Origin: a virus
Length of the DNA stretch: 64,000 nucleotides
Reading direction: 5' to 3' (one strand)
IMG/VR virus record: IMGVR_UViG_3300021185_001264
Span: 1-64,000 of that record
Shown: in pieces, positions 45,378 to 51,777 of the stretch
Numbering within the stretch: position 1 is the first letter of the stretch
How the letters are laid out: each line of letters opens with the position of its first letter
Notes under the pieces: generated by a model
Told to the model about the DNA's origin: nothing
Seen by the model: the letters and a program-made list of their open reading frames with translations, nothing else
Databases searched by the model: none
Program-made: the position numbers and the translations under genes

Positions 45378-45535
45378 TGTTGAGCCATAATAATCTTATG
45401 GCATACTACAAAAATGTGTTTTCATTGGCTCAACATCATAAATATAGCATAAGGGATATAGAAAACTTAATGCCTTATGAACGTGACTTGTATATGGATA
45501 TGTTAATTGAATTTATAGAATCAACTAAACAATAA
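45377..45535 (+). CDS. 52-aa tail assembly chaperone extension
   Basis: The frame starts ATG TTG AGC CAT at 45377, overlapping the gp26 stop (TAATG). It ends at the TAA closing at 45535, giving 52 residues. The C-terminal part (IRDIENLMPYERDLYMDMLI, then EFIEST) resembles the small Tyr/Glu-rich proteins with a YER-x-x-x-x-x-x-L motif that follow the first chaperone frame in other tailed phages. It may be made by -1 frameshifting as a gp26 extension, by coupled reinitiation, or both. A ribosome site before the ATG is not obvious, which favours coupling or shifting. Confidence 0.65.
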   Translation: MLSHNNLMAYYKNVFSLAQHHKYSIRDIENLMPYERDLYMDMLIEFIESTKQ

Positions 45536-45553
45536 ACATAGCTAGGAGCTAAC

Positions 45554-45871
45554 ATGGCAAAGAAATTACAAACCGGTTCTAAATTAGAATCAGCAGACAT
45601 GGACGGAGATGGCATCATCACTGATGCTGAATTAGATATGCAAGAACGTATGATTATGCTTGAGAATGAAGATAAGAAGCAGGATGCACAACGAAACATG
45701 GCATGGTTTGCATTGTTCGGTATGCTGTTATACCCCTTTGCTGTGGTAATTGCATCACTAGTAGGACTTGATAATGCTGGTAAAATTTTAGGCGACATTG
45801 CACCCACATACTTTGTATCAGTTGCGGCTATCGTAGCGGCATTCTATGCAAAAGAAGCTATTGGTAAATAA
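45554..45871 (+). CDS. Small membrane protein with an EF-hand loop
   Basis: 105 residues. Residues 15-26 are a canonical EF-hand calcium loop (DMDGDGIITDAE, with ligands D15, D17, D19, T23 and E26). A charged helix (residues 27-47) and two hydrophobic segments follow, about 49-68 (WFALFGMLLYPFAVVIASLV) and 83-100 (APTYFVSVAAIVAAFYA). AGGAG precedes the ATG. It is encoded between the chaperone frames and the tape measure. It could be a calcium-sensing tail or channel protein or a holin-like factor. No family name is assigned. Confidence 0.8.
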   Translation: MAKKLQTGSKLESADMDGDGIITDAELDMQERMIMLENEDKKQDAQRNMAWFALFGMLLYPFAVVIASLVGLDNAGKILGDIAPTYFVSVAAIVAAFYAKEAIGK

Positions 45872-45882
45872 GGTAAAGTAAG

Positions 45883-48300
45883 ATGGCTAGGAAACCACAA
45901 GTAGTAAATCTATCTAAAGAGACGCTGGATCAAATTACTCCAGCGTTACATTCTATGCGTGATTCCCTTAGAAATCAAACTAGACTATTAACAGATACCT
46001 TTAACTTACAGACTAATGAACTCAGAGCGGCAGAGAGAAGAAGAAATCTAGCGCAATCCCAAGCAGACGAACAAGCGTCAGCCCTAGCGGCTGCGGCAAA
46101 CACTTCTGCTAGTCCAGCAGTCGCTGGTGGTAGTGGAGGCGGTGGTGGTCTTGGAAAACTAGGTTTAGCTGGTATGGCAGGATTAGGCGGTCTTGCTATG
46201 ACAGCCATGAAGGGTGTTGGAGGTCTTGCATTACTTGGAGTAGCAATACCTACATTCTTTGGTGGTTTACTAGCTGGATCTGAAACATTAAGTTGGATGC
46301 AAGAAACGAAGGGAATGGATTTTGAGGGTCTGAAGACTGCGGCATTAGGATTCAGTGAAGTCATTCAAGTTATGGATCCTAAAGCGTTTGTGGCATTAGG
46401 TGCAATCACTGCAATAGGAGCAGTCGGAGGCACTAGTGGTGCTATCGGGTTAGGCACAATGGGCTTTGCTATTAGTGCTTTTCTTGGCGGTCTATTAGCA
46501 GGCGATCTTATATTCGCAGGAGTCACAGCATTAGGTGGATCATTAGACTTTGGAGCCATAGGTAAAGCAGTTACCGGTGTCGGGACTATCTTTAACGGTC
46601 TAGATACGAAAGGACTAGTTGTATTAGGTACACTCTTAGGAGGTGCAACATTAGCGTCTGCGTTTGGCGGAGGTAAATCAGCGGCTAAAGGACTCGCATT
46701 TATGGGTCTTGGCATTAGCGGTTTCTTAGCAGGTCTATTAGCAGGCGATCTTCTATTTGCAGGTGCAAGTGCCCTTGGAGCAAGTTTAGATTTTAATAAC
46801 GTAAAGACTATGCTCACTGGTTTCTCTTCAGCTATAGGAGCATTGACTCTTCCTGCTGTAGCCGCACTAGGAGCCCTGATGACAGGTGGTGCGATTGTTG
46901 GATATTCTCCACTGAAAGCAAAATCATTAGCTAAGGGTCTATTTGCGATTAGTGCAGGAATGGTAGCATTAATGGCAGGCTTTGCCGCTACTGATGTCGT
47001 TGGAGCAGGTGCTTTAGCACTAGGCGCAAGTGCCGACTTCAGCAACGTACAGAAATTGATGACAGGATTCTCTGCGGCTGTTGGATCACTAGACACTAAA
47101 TCTGTTGCTACACTAGGCGGTCTGTTAGTCGCAGGTGGAGCATTGGGCGCAATAACAACTGAAAAAATGAAAGCTAAGTTTGTTTTAGGAGCTGGAGCTT
47201 TAGCCGCATCGATTGTAGCGTTCATGGGTGCATTTGCTGTAGGAGATGCAGGTGTTGCCGCATTAGGAGCAGATGGTTCATCAATTGCTACACTCGTTAG
47301 TAATTTTGGATTAGCGATTGACTCTCTCAGTGATAAATCAATTAAAACTCTAGGCGCACTAGTCGGTGTAGGTGGAGTTTTAGGAGCAGTAACAGCCGCA
47401 ACAGGCGGAGTAGGCGCCGCTGTGTTTGCAGGTATACCAGCATTAGGTGCATCGATTGCCGCATTCTTCTTAGCGTTTGAAGGAATAGCCGCTGTTGGCG
47501 ACATAATAGGACTGGACGGATCAAAAACAAAAGCTCTATTAATGAATTTTGGCGAAGGAATTGGGGCACTTACTGGCTTAGATATGGCTAATGCTGAAAA
47601 GGTTGGAGCAGGGTTAACATCTCTAGCCGCAGGCATGACAGCATTCTTTGCCGCTAAAGCAATAGGCGGAGTAGTCGATTTCTTTGGAGGAGTCAAAGCC
47701 GCATTCAAAAATTCTTGGAACTGGTTATGGGGTACCGACTCTGAAACAAAGAGTCCATTTCAAGGAATGCTTGACGCTCTAGAGCCACTTAAGAGTTTAG
47801 ATGATGCTATTATAACTAAGATGGATAAATTTGGCGTTGCAATTGATAACTTCGTCGGTAGTTTTGAAGGATTAAAGAACATTGATGCTTCTGCTGGCTC
47901 TGCGGCTTTAGGAAGAATCATTGCAGATGTCGGAGCTGTTCTGGCGATGATGGACACTCTCATGAAGGGTGGCACATATGATACCGGTACTGGTCCAGCA
48001 TTCAGACTGTTTGGCAATAAAAGAGGACTTATAGACTTTGGTCCAGGCTTAGATAGCTTGGATGAGCCAACTCTAGCTAGATTAACTACAGGTGTAGATA
48101 ACTTACGTGGCGCACTCGGTAGAAGCCAAGCAACAGATCAGGCTGCTGTCGATTCCGCATCAAGAGAGGCTGCCGCAGTTGCCGCACAAGTAAATGTAGG
48201 ACCAACTACTGTAATAAATCAAGGCGGTAGTCAAAGAACAACACTAGTAACAGCTAATCCAAAAGTATCTGCTCAAATGTCATTCGCAGGTGGATTCTAG
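45883..48300 (+). CDS. 29: Tail tape measure protein (gp29-like)
   Basis: 805 residues (T4 gp29 is 590). Residues 1-75 are a charged helix (NLSKETLDQITPALHSMRDS and so on). From residue 95 there are Gly/Ala-rich hydrophobic segments, then six copies of an ~80-residue repeat (residues 154-600), each with a GF-x-x-x-(I/V)-x-x-L-x-x-K-x-x-x-x-LG core. The C-terminal 200 residues are non-repetitive (WNWLWGTDSETKSPFQGMLD and others). Length, hydrophobicity and position behind the tail chaperones identify a tape measure, the protein that sets tail length and threads the tube. Last gene of the rightward operon. Confidence 0.85.
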   Translation: MARKPQVVNLSKETLDQITPALHSMRDSLRNQTRLLTDTFNLQTNELRAAERRRNLAQSQADEQASALAAAANTSASPAVAGGSGGGGGLGKLGLAGMAGLGGLAMTAMKGVGGLALLGVAIPTFFGGLLAGSETLSWMQETKGMDFEGLKTAALGFSEVIQVMDPKAFVALGAITAIGAVGGTSGAIGLGTMGFAISAFLGGLLAGDLIFAGVTALGGSLDFGAIGKAVTGVGTIFNGLDTKGLVVLGTLLGGATLASAFGGGKSAAKGLAFMGLGISGFLAGLLAGDLLFAGASALGASLDFNNVKTMLTGFSSAIGALTLPAVAALGALMTGGAIVGYSPLKAKSLAKGLFAISAGMVALMAGFAATDVVGAGALALGASADFSNVQKLMTGFSAAVGSLDTKSVATLGGLLVAGGALGAITTEKMKAKFVLGAGALAASIVAFMGAFAVGDAGVAALGADGSSIATLVSNFGLAIDSLSDKSIKTLGALVGVGGVLGAVTAATGGVGAAVFAGIPALGASIAAFFLAFEGIAAVGDIIGLDGSKTKALLMNFGEGIGALTGLDMANAEKVGAGLTSLAAGMTAFFAAKAIGGVVDFFGGVKAAFKNSWNWLWGTDSETKSPFQGMLDALEPLKSLDDAIITKMDKFGVAIDNFVGSFEGLKNIDASAGSAALGRIIADVGAVLAMMDTLMKGGTYDTGTGPAFRLFGNKRGLIDFGPGLDSLDEPTLARLTTGVDNLRGALGRSQATDQAAVDSASREAAAVAAQVNVGPTTVINQGGSQRTTLVTANPKVSAQMSFAGGF
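46342..47682 (+). repeat. Six ~80-aa coding repeats in the tape measure
   Basis: Repeat cores begin near residues 154 (ALGFSEVIQVMDPK), 230 (VTGVGTIFNGLDTK), 311 (LTGFSSAIGALTL), 393 (MTGFSAAVGSLDTK), 472 (VSNFGLAIDSLSDK) and 553 (LMNFGEGIGALTG). Spacing is 76-82 residues. Each core is followed by a LG-rich hydrophobic helix and a GLLAGD-type segment. Confidence 0.75.
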
Positions 48301-48302
48301 AC

Positions 48303-48339
48303 AATAAAAAAGGCGACTCACATTTCTGCAAGTCGCCTT
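48303..48339 (-). terminator. Rho-independent terminator after gp32
   Basis: On the minus strand, AAGGCGACT and AGTCGCCTT form a 9-bp stem (48331-48339 with 48310-48318) with a 12-nt loop. Six T follow across the stem base (CCTTTTTTATTG). It lies 24 nt after the gp32 stop. It is also in the convergent gap after the tape measure gene, but on the plus strand no T-run follows. Confidence 0.88.
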
Positions 48340-48362
48340 AGTCGCTTCAACTATTAATCAGA

Positions 48363-49298
48363 TTAATTGTCTTCAGCTAGGCTCTTGAAGAAATCCAGTG
48401 ATTCATCATCACCGTTATCACTAGCAAGAGTTGGAGATGGAGATGCTTCCTGTTCTGGAGCAGAACGCTCCTTGAAATTAGGAGAGAATCCCATCCCCGC
48501 ATTGTCGTCCTCAGCGGTTACTTTGGGTGCGTGTGCACCGCCATCAAGTCCTAGAACCTTATACAGTTTTGCTTTCAGTTCATCATAAGATTTGAAGTTT
48601 TTAGGATCAACAATATCGGAAAGGGAATGTTGCTTGCCCCAAGTTTCTTCAAGTGCTTCATCAGTGAGTTCTGAACCATCTGCACCAGATAGAACACTTA
48701 CACTGTCGAATTCAGACTTATCATAGTTACGATAGCCTTCTACTTGACGAATTTTTAACTTGAAGTCAGCACCTTCCCAAAAGTCAAATGGATTGATAGG
48801 CGATTCATCATCATATTGAGGATTCATCGCATCGTTTAGTTTGTCAAAGATTTTCTTACCAAACTTATAAAGATACACTTGACCTTCCGTTGAAGGGTTT
48901 GCACTATCTTTAACAACATAGATGTTTGCAATGTAGTTCAGCCTACGCTTCTGCTTACGTGCAACTTCTTTGTCCTCATCGTGACCAGAATTCCACAGCT
49001 TAGAGTTATACTCTGAAACTGGATCGTCCTGACTAAGAGTGGTGAGAGAGTTTTCTATGTACCAACCACCTGGTCCTTGAAATCCATGATCCCACATTCT
49101 TACGAATGGCATGTCTTCACCTGAAGGTGCTGGAAGAAAACGAATAACAGCGTAGCCGTTACCTGCTTTATCTACTGTTGGTTTCCAAAAGCGATCATCG
49201 CCTTTGTTACCTGTAGAATTCATCTTCTGGAGTTGAGAATTCAACTTATCGAAAGATGATGTACGTGCCTTTTTAAGGGCTGAAAAAGATTGTGTCAT
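48363..49298 (-). CDS. 32: Single-stranded DNA-binding protein gp32
   Basis: 311 residues (T4 gp32 is 301). The N-terminus is basic (ALKKARTSSFDKLNSQLQKM). The core has FWKPTVDKAGNGYAVIRFLP, GGWYIENSLTTLSQDDPVSE and RRLNYIANIYVVKDSANPS, and the C-terminus is an acidic tail (SDNGDDESLDFFKSLAEDN) for protein contacts. There is no cysteine, so the zinc site of T4 gp32 is absent. It coats ssDNA in replication and recombination. Own sigma70-like promoter and terminator. The leader contains a short hairpin (ACGATAAAATCGT), which might serve translational autoregulation as in T4. Confidence 0.93.
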   Translation of the reverse strand: MTQSFSALKKARTSSFDKLNSQLQKMNSTGNKGDDRFWKPTVDKAGNGYAVIRFLPAPSGEDMPFVRMWDHGFQGPGGWYIENSLTTLSQDDPVSEYNSKLWNSGHDEDKEVARKQKRRLNYIANIYVVKDSANPSTEGQVYLYKFGKKIFDKLNDAMNPQYDDESPINPFDFWEGADFKLKIRQVEGYRNYDKSEFDSVSVLSGADGSELTDEALEETWGKQHSLSDIVDPKNFKSYDELKAKLYKVLGLDGGAHAPKVTAEDDNAGMGFSPNFKERSAPEQEASPSPTLASDNGDDESLDFFKSLAEDN

Positions 49299-49349
49299 AT
49301 GCTTACTCCTGTGTATAGCGGTTTATATTACGATTTTATCGTTTTGTTT

Positions 49350-49365
49350 GTCTAGTATACTAGAC
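49350..49365. promoter_or_regulatory. 16-bp palindrome over the gp32 -10 box
   Basis: GTCTAGTATACTAGAC is a perfect 16-bp palindrome whose centre is the -10 element of the gp32 promoter. A dimeric repressor bound here would block the promoter. Confidence 0.5.
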
Positions 49366-49382
49366 TGCGTTGTATTTGTCAA
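49354..49382 (-). promoter_or_regulatory. Sigma70-like promoter of gp32
   Basis: Minus strand: TTGACA (49382-49377), 17-nt spacer, TATACT (49359-49354). The predicted leader is about 50 nt, ending in AGGAG before the ATG at 49298. Confidence 0.75.
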
Positions 49383-49962
49383 GACATATTTCACGCATTT
49401 TCACTTTATCATAATTTAAAAATGGTCCATATTTCTTAACAATCTTATTTATACTAGGGTAAACTATCGTATCATTGATGGATTTATCCCAGTACTTGAA
49501 GCATCCTGTCAAGTCACTTAATATGACTAGAGTTTCGATGCTTATGCGCTTCATGTTAAAGAGTGACAATACACGAGGATACTGTCCATCTTCAACAATG
49601 AAGTTAGCATTAAAGTCTTCGTTCAATTCGTCTAGTTCATTACTAAACACATATCCCAAAGACTGTTGACGTTTCGACCATTCCATGAAAGTTTCATTTG
49701 CGGTGTCACTGTCAACTAAGTCTCCAATCCAAACGTCTGGATTGTTGACCATGTTAGCTAACAAAAATTCTTTATAGTCCTTTCGCTTTGCCAACTTAAA
49801 GAAGAAAAACTTATCTTTACGATTTTCAAATGCATCGATTCTGGCGTTAACCTTGCCGTTGTATTTGAAGTAATCATAGTTCGAACCAAAGTGCCGCTTC
49901 AAGGCTAGATAGCATATGTAAACGTCAAATGCGTCTTTAGTGCTATACAAGCTTTTCGTCAT
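49360..49962 (-). CDS. 59: DNA helicase loader gp59
   Basis: 200 residues (T4 gp59 is 217). It matches the T4 protein pattern: YDYFKYNGKVNARIDAFENRK, DKFFFFKLAKRK, LLANMVNNPDVWIGDLVDSD (T4 has an equivalent NLVANQDAWIGDISDAD) and FNMKRISIETLVILSDL. gp59 loads the gp41 helicase at forks together with gp32. Gene order 33-59-32 is the same as in T4. The start overlaps the gp33 stop (ATGA). Confidence 0.88.
   Translation of the reverse strand: MTKSLYSTKDAFDVYICYLALKRHFGSNYDYFKYNGKVNARIDAFENRKDKFFFFKLAKRKDYKEFLLANMVNNPDVWIGDLVDSDTANETFMEWSKRQQSLGYVFSNELDELNEDFNANFIVEDGQYPRVLSLFNMKRISIETLVILSDLTGCFKYWDKSINDTIVYPSINKIVKKYGPFLNYDKVKMREICLDKYNAV
49446..49453 (-). promoter_or_regulatory. Late promoter box inside gp59, ahead of gp32
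   Basis: Exact TATAAATA on the minus strand, about 150 nt before the gp32 start. It would add late expression of gp32 to the early promoter. Confidence 0.45.
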
Positions 49963-50153
49963 ACTGGCAACCTTGTAAGTTTCTCTACCATATTTAGTTC
50001 TTCGGCTTCTCTGTAAATCTTAGCTTTCAGAACTGGTGATCGTCTAATAATCTCGCCGACCACTTCTACTTCTAGTCCATACTTCTCTGCGTAATATATC
50101 ACTGCATCGATGTAAGGCACTCCTTTAGAAATATTCTCTGCAATCTCTTTCAT
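49959..50153 (-). CDS. 33: Late transcription accessory protein gp33
   Basis: 64 residues, shorter than T4 gp33 (112). The core aligns by eye with the T4 C-terminal part: ISKGVPYIDAVIYYAEKYGL, EVEVVGEIIRRSPVLKAKIY, then REAEELNM. gp33 bridges RNA polymerase and the sliding clamp gp45 for transcription from TATAAATA promoters. It is located upstream of gp59 and gp32 as in T4. The presence of gp33 agrees with the many late boxes in this window. Confidence 0.8.
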   Translation of the reverse strand: MKEIAENISKGVPYIDAVIYYAEKYGLEVEVVGEIIRRSPVLKAKIYREAEELNMVEKLTRLPV

Positions 50154-50176
50154 GATTGTTTCAGAGTTTAATTCTT

Positions 50177-50365
50177 TTATAAGCCCAATGTTTTTGTTAT
50201 CTGCGATTTTTTATGCTCCCTGCCCATCAAATAGGCTAATTGAAATATGTAAGCTTCACGCTTACTATCATTAATATAAGATTCTCCACCAAGAGAAACG
50301 TTTCCATTATCACTATCTATTACGACATTATACAAATCATCTTCAACATAAGAAATTTTAGCCAT
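50177..50365 (-). CDS. Small hypothetical protein, 62 aa
   Basis: 62 residues. The N-terminal half is acidic and beta-like (SYVEDDLYNVVIDSDNGNVS), the C-terminal half helical (REAYIFQLAYLMGREHKK). I do not recognise the family. It overlaps the upstream 70-aa gene by 8 nt and precedes gp33 in the early operon, which supports it being real. Confidence 0.6.
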   Translation of the reverse strand: MAKISYVEDDLYNVVIDSDNGNVSLGGESYINDSKREAYIFQLAYLMGREHKKSQITKTLGL

Positions 50366-50570
50366 TGAGTACCTTAATACCTAAAGCCCAGTTCTCAGCG
50401 GCATCTTCTACATAAGAAACATGCTTGTCTTCAAACATTTCTGTCTTGAATGGATTAGTATCTCCAATGCCCATAAAGTATCGAATACCATATGTGCCAT
50501 CTTTAACTTCAAAGACTTCTGCTCTAGGACCTTCTGATCCTTCTTTGAAGTGAGTTGTAATGTGTTTCAT
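50358..50570 (-). CDS. Small hypothetical protein, 70 aa
   Basis: 70 residues, beta-rich, with TTHFKEGSEGPRAEVFEVKD and GTYGIRYFMGIGDTNPFKTE. It has the look of small conserved proteins of marine T4-like phages, but I cannot name it. First gene behind the strong promoter at 50603-50631; AAAGGATC-type purines before the ATG may serve as a ribosome site. Confidence 0.65.
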   Translation of the reverse strand: MKHITTHFKEGSEGPRAEVFEVKDGTYGIRYFMGIGDTNPFKTEMFEDKHVSYVEDAAENWALGIKVLNG

Positions 50571-50602
50571 CGTTAGTGATCCTTTGTTCTTTGTATGCGT
50601 CT

Positions 50603-50631
50603 ATTATAACATGCAATAGACGGTCTGTCAA
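50603..50631 (-). promoter_or_regulatory. Consensus sigma70-like promoter (TTGACA-17-TATAAT)
   Basis: Minus strand TTGACA (50631-50626), 17-nt spacer, TATAAT (50608-50603), a perfect consensus. It begins the leftward 70 aa-62 aa-33-59-32 operon. The -35 lies at the very end of the dsbA gene. Confidence 0.85.
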
Positions 50632-50634
50632 GTA

Positions 50635-50892
50635 TTATTTGACAGATTCTAAAAGGGCTTCGATCTCTTCTATCTCAGATACGATTTCACTCATGTTCTG
50701 TTTGTGATAGATACGAGCCATCTTGCCTAAATATTTTTTGGGAATACCAACTTCATCTTCGAGTGAGATGATAGCTTCTTTTACGAACTCACGTTCAGCT
50801 TCTTGTCGAAGATAGGAGTTACTAATCTCTTCCATACAGTCTTTGATCCGCTTGCGATCAGCTTCACTTGATGGGATTATAATTGATGTCAT
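50635..50892 (-). CDS. dsbA: Double-stranded DNA-binding protein dsbA-like
   Basis: 85 residues from the ATG at 50892. The C-terminal half (LEDEVGIPKKYLGKMARIYH, then KQNMSEIVSEIEEIEALL) aligns by eye with T4 DsbA (89 aa), a protein that binds late promoter regions and aids late transcription. An upstream in-frame ATG at 50952 is rejected: it lies in the -35 box of the promoter at 50924-50952, whereas 50892 has GAGGT five nt upstream. dsbA is next to gene 33 in T4; here two small genes lie between. Confidence 0.75.
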   Translation of the reverse strand: MTSIIIPSSEADRKRIKDCMEEISNSYLRQEAEREFVKEAIISLEDEVGIPKKYLGKMARIYHKQNMSEIVSEIEEIEALLESVK

Positions 50893-50923
50893 ACTATACC
50901 TCATATTGATTAAATGAGTGATC

Positions 50924-50952
50924 ATAATAACAGATGTTGATGTCTCTGTCAA
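50924..50952 (-). promoter_or_regulatory. Sigma70-like promoter of dsbA (TTGACA-17-TATTAT)
   Basis: Minus strand TTGACA (50952-50947), 17-nt spacer, TATTAT (50929-50924). It gives a leader of about 30 nt before the dsbA ATG at 50892. Confidence 0.78.
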
Positions 50953-50962
50953 TACATTTTGT

Positions 50963-50988
50963 CAAAAGAGGCGAAATTAATCGCCTCT
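50963..50988 (-). terminator. Rho-independent terminator after the outer-membrane-like gene
   Basis: Minus strand AGAGGCGA (50988-50981), loop ttaatt, TCGCCTCT (50974-50967), then TTTTG. The 8-bp stem is perfect. It ends the transcript coming from the tmRNA/outer-membrane-like gene just before the dsbA promoter. Confidence 0.85.
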
Positions 50989-51015
50989 CTTTATTTCGTA
51001 ATCCTTGTGGGATTA

Positions 51016-51384
51016 TTAGAAGCTAAATGTAGCACCGATGTGAATCTCTTCACGTGCTGTTGCTTCTAGGTTGTACTTTGTCTTTGCATAGTACTCTACA
51101 GAATCCATTGAGCCCATAGTATAGTTTAATTCGAACTCAAGCGTAGGCATAACTTCGATAGTGTTATCTGCTACCAATTCGTTATCCCATATTGCCAACT
51201 CTGTGCTTGTTACAAAGTTCAAGCCTTCAGTTGGCGTAAATGTCAACGCCGGTTCGATGTCAACTGTCATGCGAGCCGCATCTACAGCATAGTTAGCGTC
51301 TATTTCACCACCAAATGACCACATAGAGTCTGCATATGCAGTAGTTGCTGTTAATGCCGCAACTGTTGCGATTACGAGTTTCAT
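51016..51384 (-). CDS. Small exported protein, outer-membrane beta-barrel-like
   Basis: 122 residues with a clear Sec signal peptide (MKLVIATVAALTATTAYA, cut before DS). The mature ~104 residues show about six amphipathic beta strands (GGEIDANYAV, MTVDIEPALTF, LNFVTSTELAIW, TIEVMPTLEFELNYTM, VEYYAKTKYNLEA, EIHIGATFSF) and end with Phe, the usual C-terminal signal of outer membrane proteins. It is short for a full barrel, so it may oligomerise. The gene starts about 25 nt after the tmRNA coding piece and has AAAGGAAAT before the ATG, so it is probably co-transcribed with the tmRNA. A role in changing the infected cell surface (for example exclusion) is speculative. Confidence 0.75.
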   Translation of the reverse strand: MKLVIATVAALTATTAYADSMWSFGGEIDANYAVDAARMTVDIEPALTFTPTEGLNFVTSTELAIWDNELVADNTIEVMPTLEFELNYTMGSMDSVEYYAKTKYNLEATAREEIHIGATFSF

Positions 51385-51458
51385 TAGATTTCCTTTCTTA
51401 TAATTGAAACTTGGTCCGGCATTTTCTGTTCCAAGGCAAGCCGGTCAGCCCGTCAAAT

Positions 51459-51503
51459 TTACGCCGCTAGTGCGTAGTCTGAAGATACAAAGTTATCGTT
51501 TGC
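51459..51503 (-). other. tmRNA tag reading frame ANDNFVSSDYALAA
   Basis: Resume codon GCA at 51503-51501, then 13 more codons and TAA (51461-51459). The peptide starts AND and ends ALAA, as expected for a trans-translation degradation tag recognised by ClpXP-type proteases and SspB-like adaptors. With the Ala charged on the tmRNA the full tag would be 15 residues. Confidence 0.92.
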
Positions 51504-51588
51504 ATTTAGTTTGGTTTCTTGCGTTAACGGAGCTTGCGCCCGGATTCTCCACTTCTCTGCCCTGTCAGTCGATTCCTACTTCAGCCCC

Positions 51589-51670
51589 ATCAAAAATACA
51601 TTGTCTTGGACCCTTGCGAGGTCTGCGTCTCTGCAAAGACACCTTATTGCAGTAAGGCGCAATGTACTTT
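51589..51670 (-). other. Intervening segment of the permuted tmRNA
   Basis: 82 nt between the CCA end and the start of the coding piece. The ends pair (51666-51660 with 51603-51597, 7 bp). Inside are three small hairpins: CCTTA/TAAGG, GTCT/AGAC and GACC/GGTC. In known permuted tmRNAs such a segment is removed after transcription to give the two mature RNAs. Confidence 0.85.
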
Positions 51671-51736
51671 TGGTGGAGCTGTCGGGAGTCGCACCCGAGT
51701 CCTGTCCAGTATTAATCCGCTTCAACGAATCATTAG

Positions 51737-51744
51737 TATTTATA
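51737..51744 (-). promoter_or_regulatory. Late box TATAAATA at the tmRNA start
   Basis: Exact late octamer directly downstream of the -10 of the sigma70-like promoter, so the tmRNA could also be transcribed by late polymerase from almost the same start. Confidence 0.55.
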
Positions 51745-51745
51745 C

Positions 51746-51774
51746 ACTATACGCTATTTTTGAATGGATGTCAA
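51746..51774 (-). promoter_or_regulatory. Sigma70-like promoter of the tmRNA (TTGACA-17-TATAGT)
   Basis: Minus strand TTGACA (51774-51769), 17-nt spacer, TATAGT (51751-51746). The start of RNA would be near 51739, just ahead of the acceptor piece. The -35 lies directly after the stop of the 40-aa gene at 51778. Confidence 0.82.
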
Positions 51775-51777
51775 GAA

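Larger units (their letters stand above)
51406..51739 (-). ncRNA. ssrA: Permuted (two-piece) tmRNA
   Basis: Read leftward: the acceptor piece comes first and ends with CCA at 51673-51671; the coding piece follows from 51588. The acceptor stem forms between the pieces: GGGGCTG (51588-51582) with CAGCTCC (51681-51675), 7 bp including a G-U at the third pair, the identity element for alanyl-tRNA synthetase; the discriminator is A. T-arm: TCGGG, loop TGCGACT, CCCGA (51698-51682). The coding piece has the D-like GGAATCGAC, a PK1-like region (GGAG with CTCC), the tag frame, and a 3' pseudoknot CCGGC/GCCGG plus CTTGG/CCAAG (51444-51410). The 82-nt spacer (51670-51589) is closed by a 7-bp stem TACATTG/CAATGTA. 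The helix linking the two pieces (P2) was not resolved, and both outer ends are approximate. Confidence 0.93.

Noticed and set aside
45975-47708. Long antisense open frames (129 and 447 codons) over the tape measure gene
   Set aside because: They are Ala/Pro-rich shadows of the Gly/Ala codons of the real gene, have no ribosome sites and no recognisable protein pattern.
50893-50952. Longer start for dsbA at 50952
   Set aside because: It would begin in the -35 box of the promoter and lacks a ribosome site; 50892 has GAGGT at the right distance.
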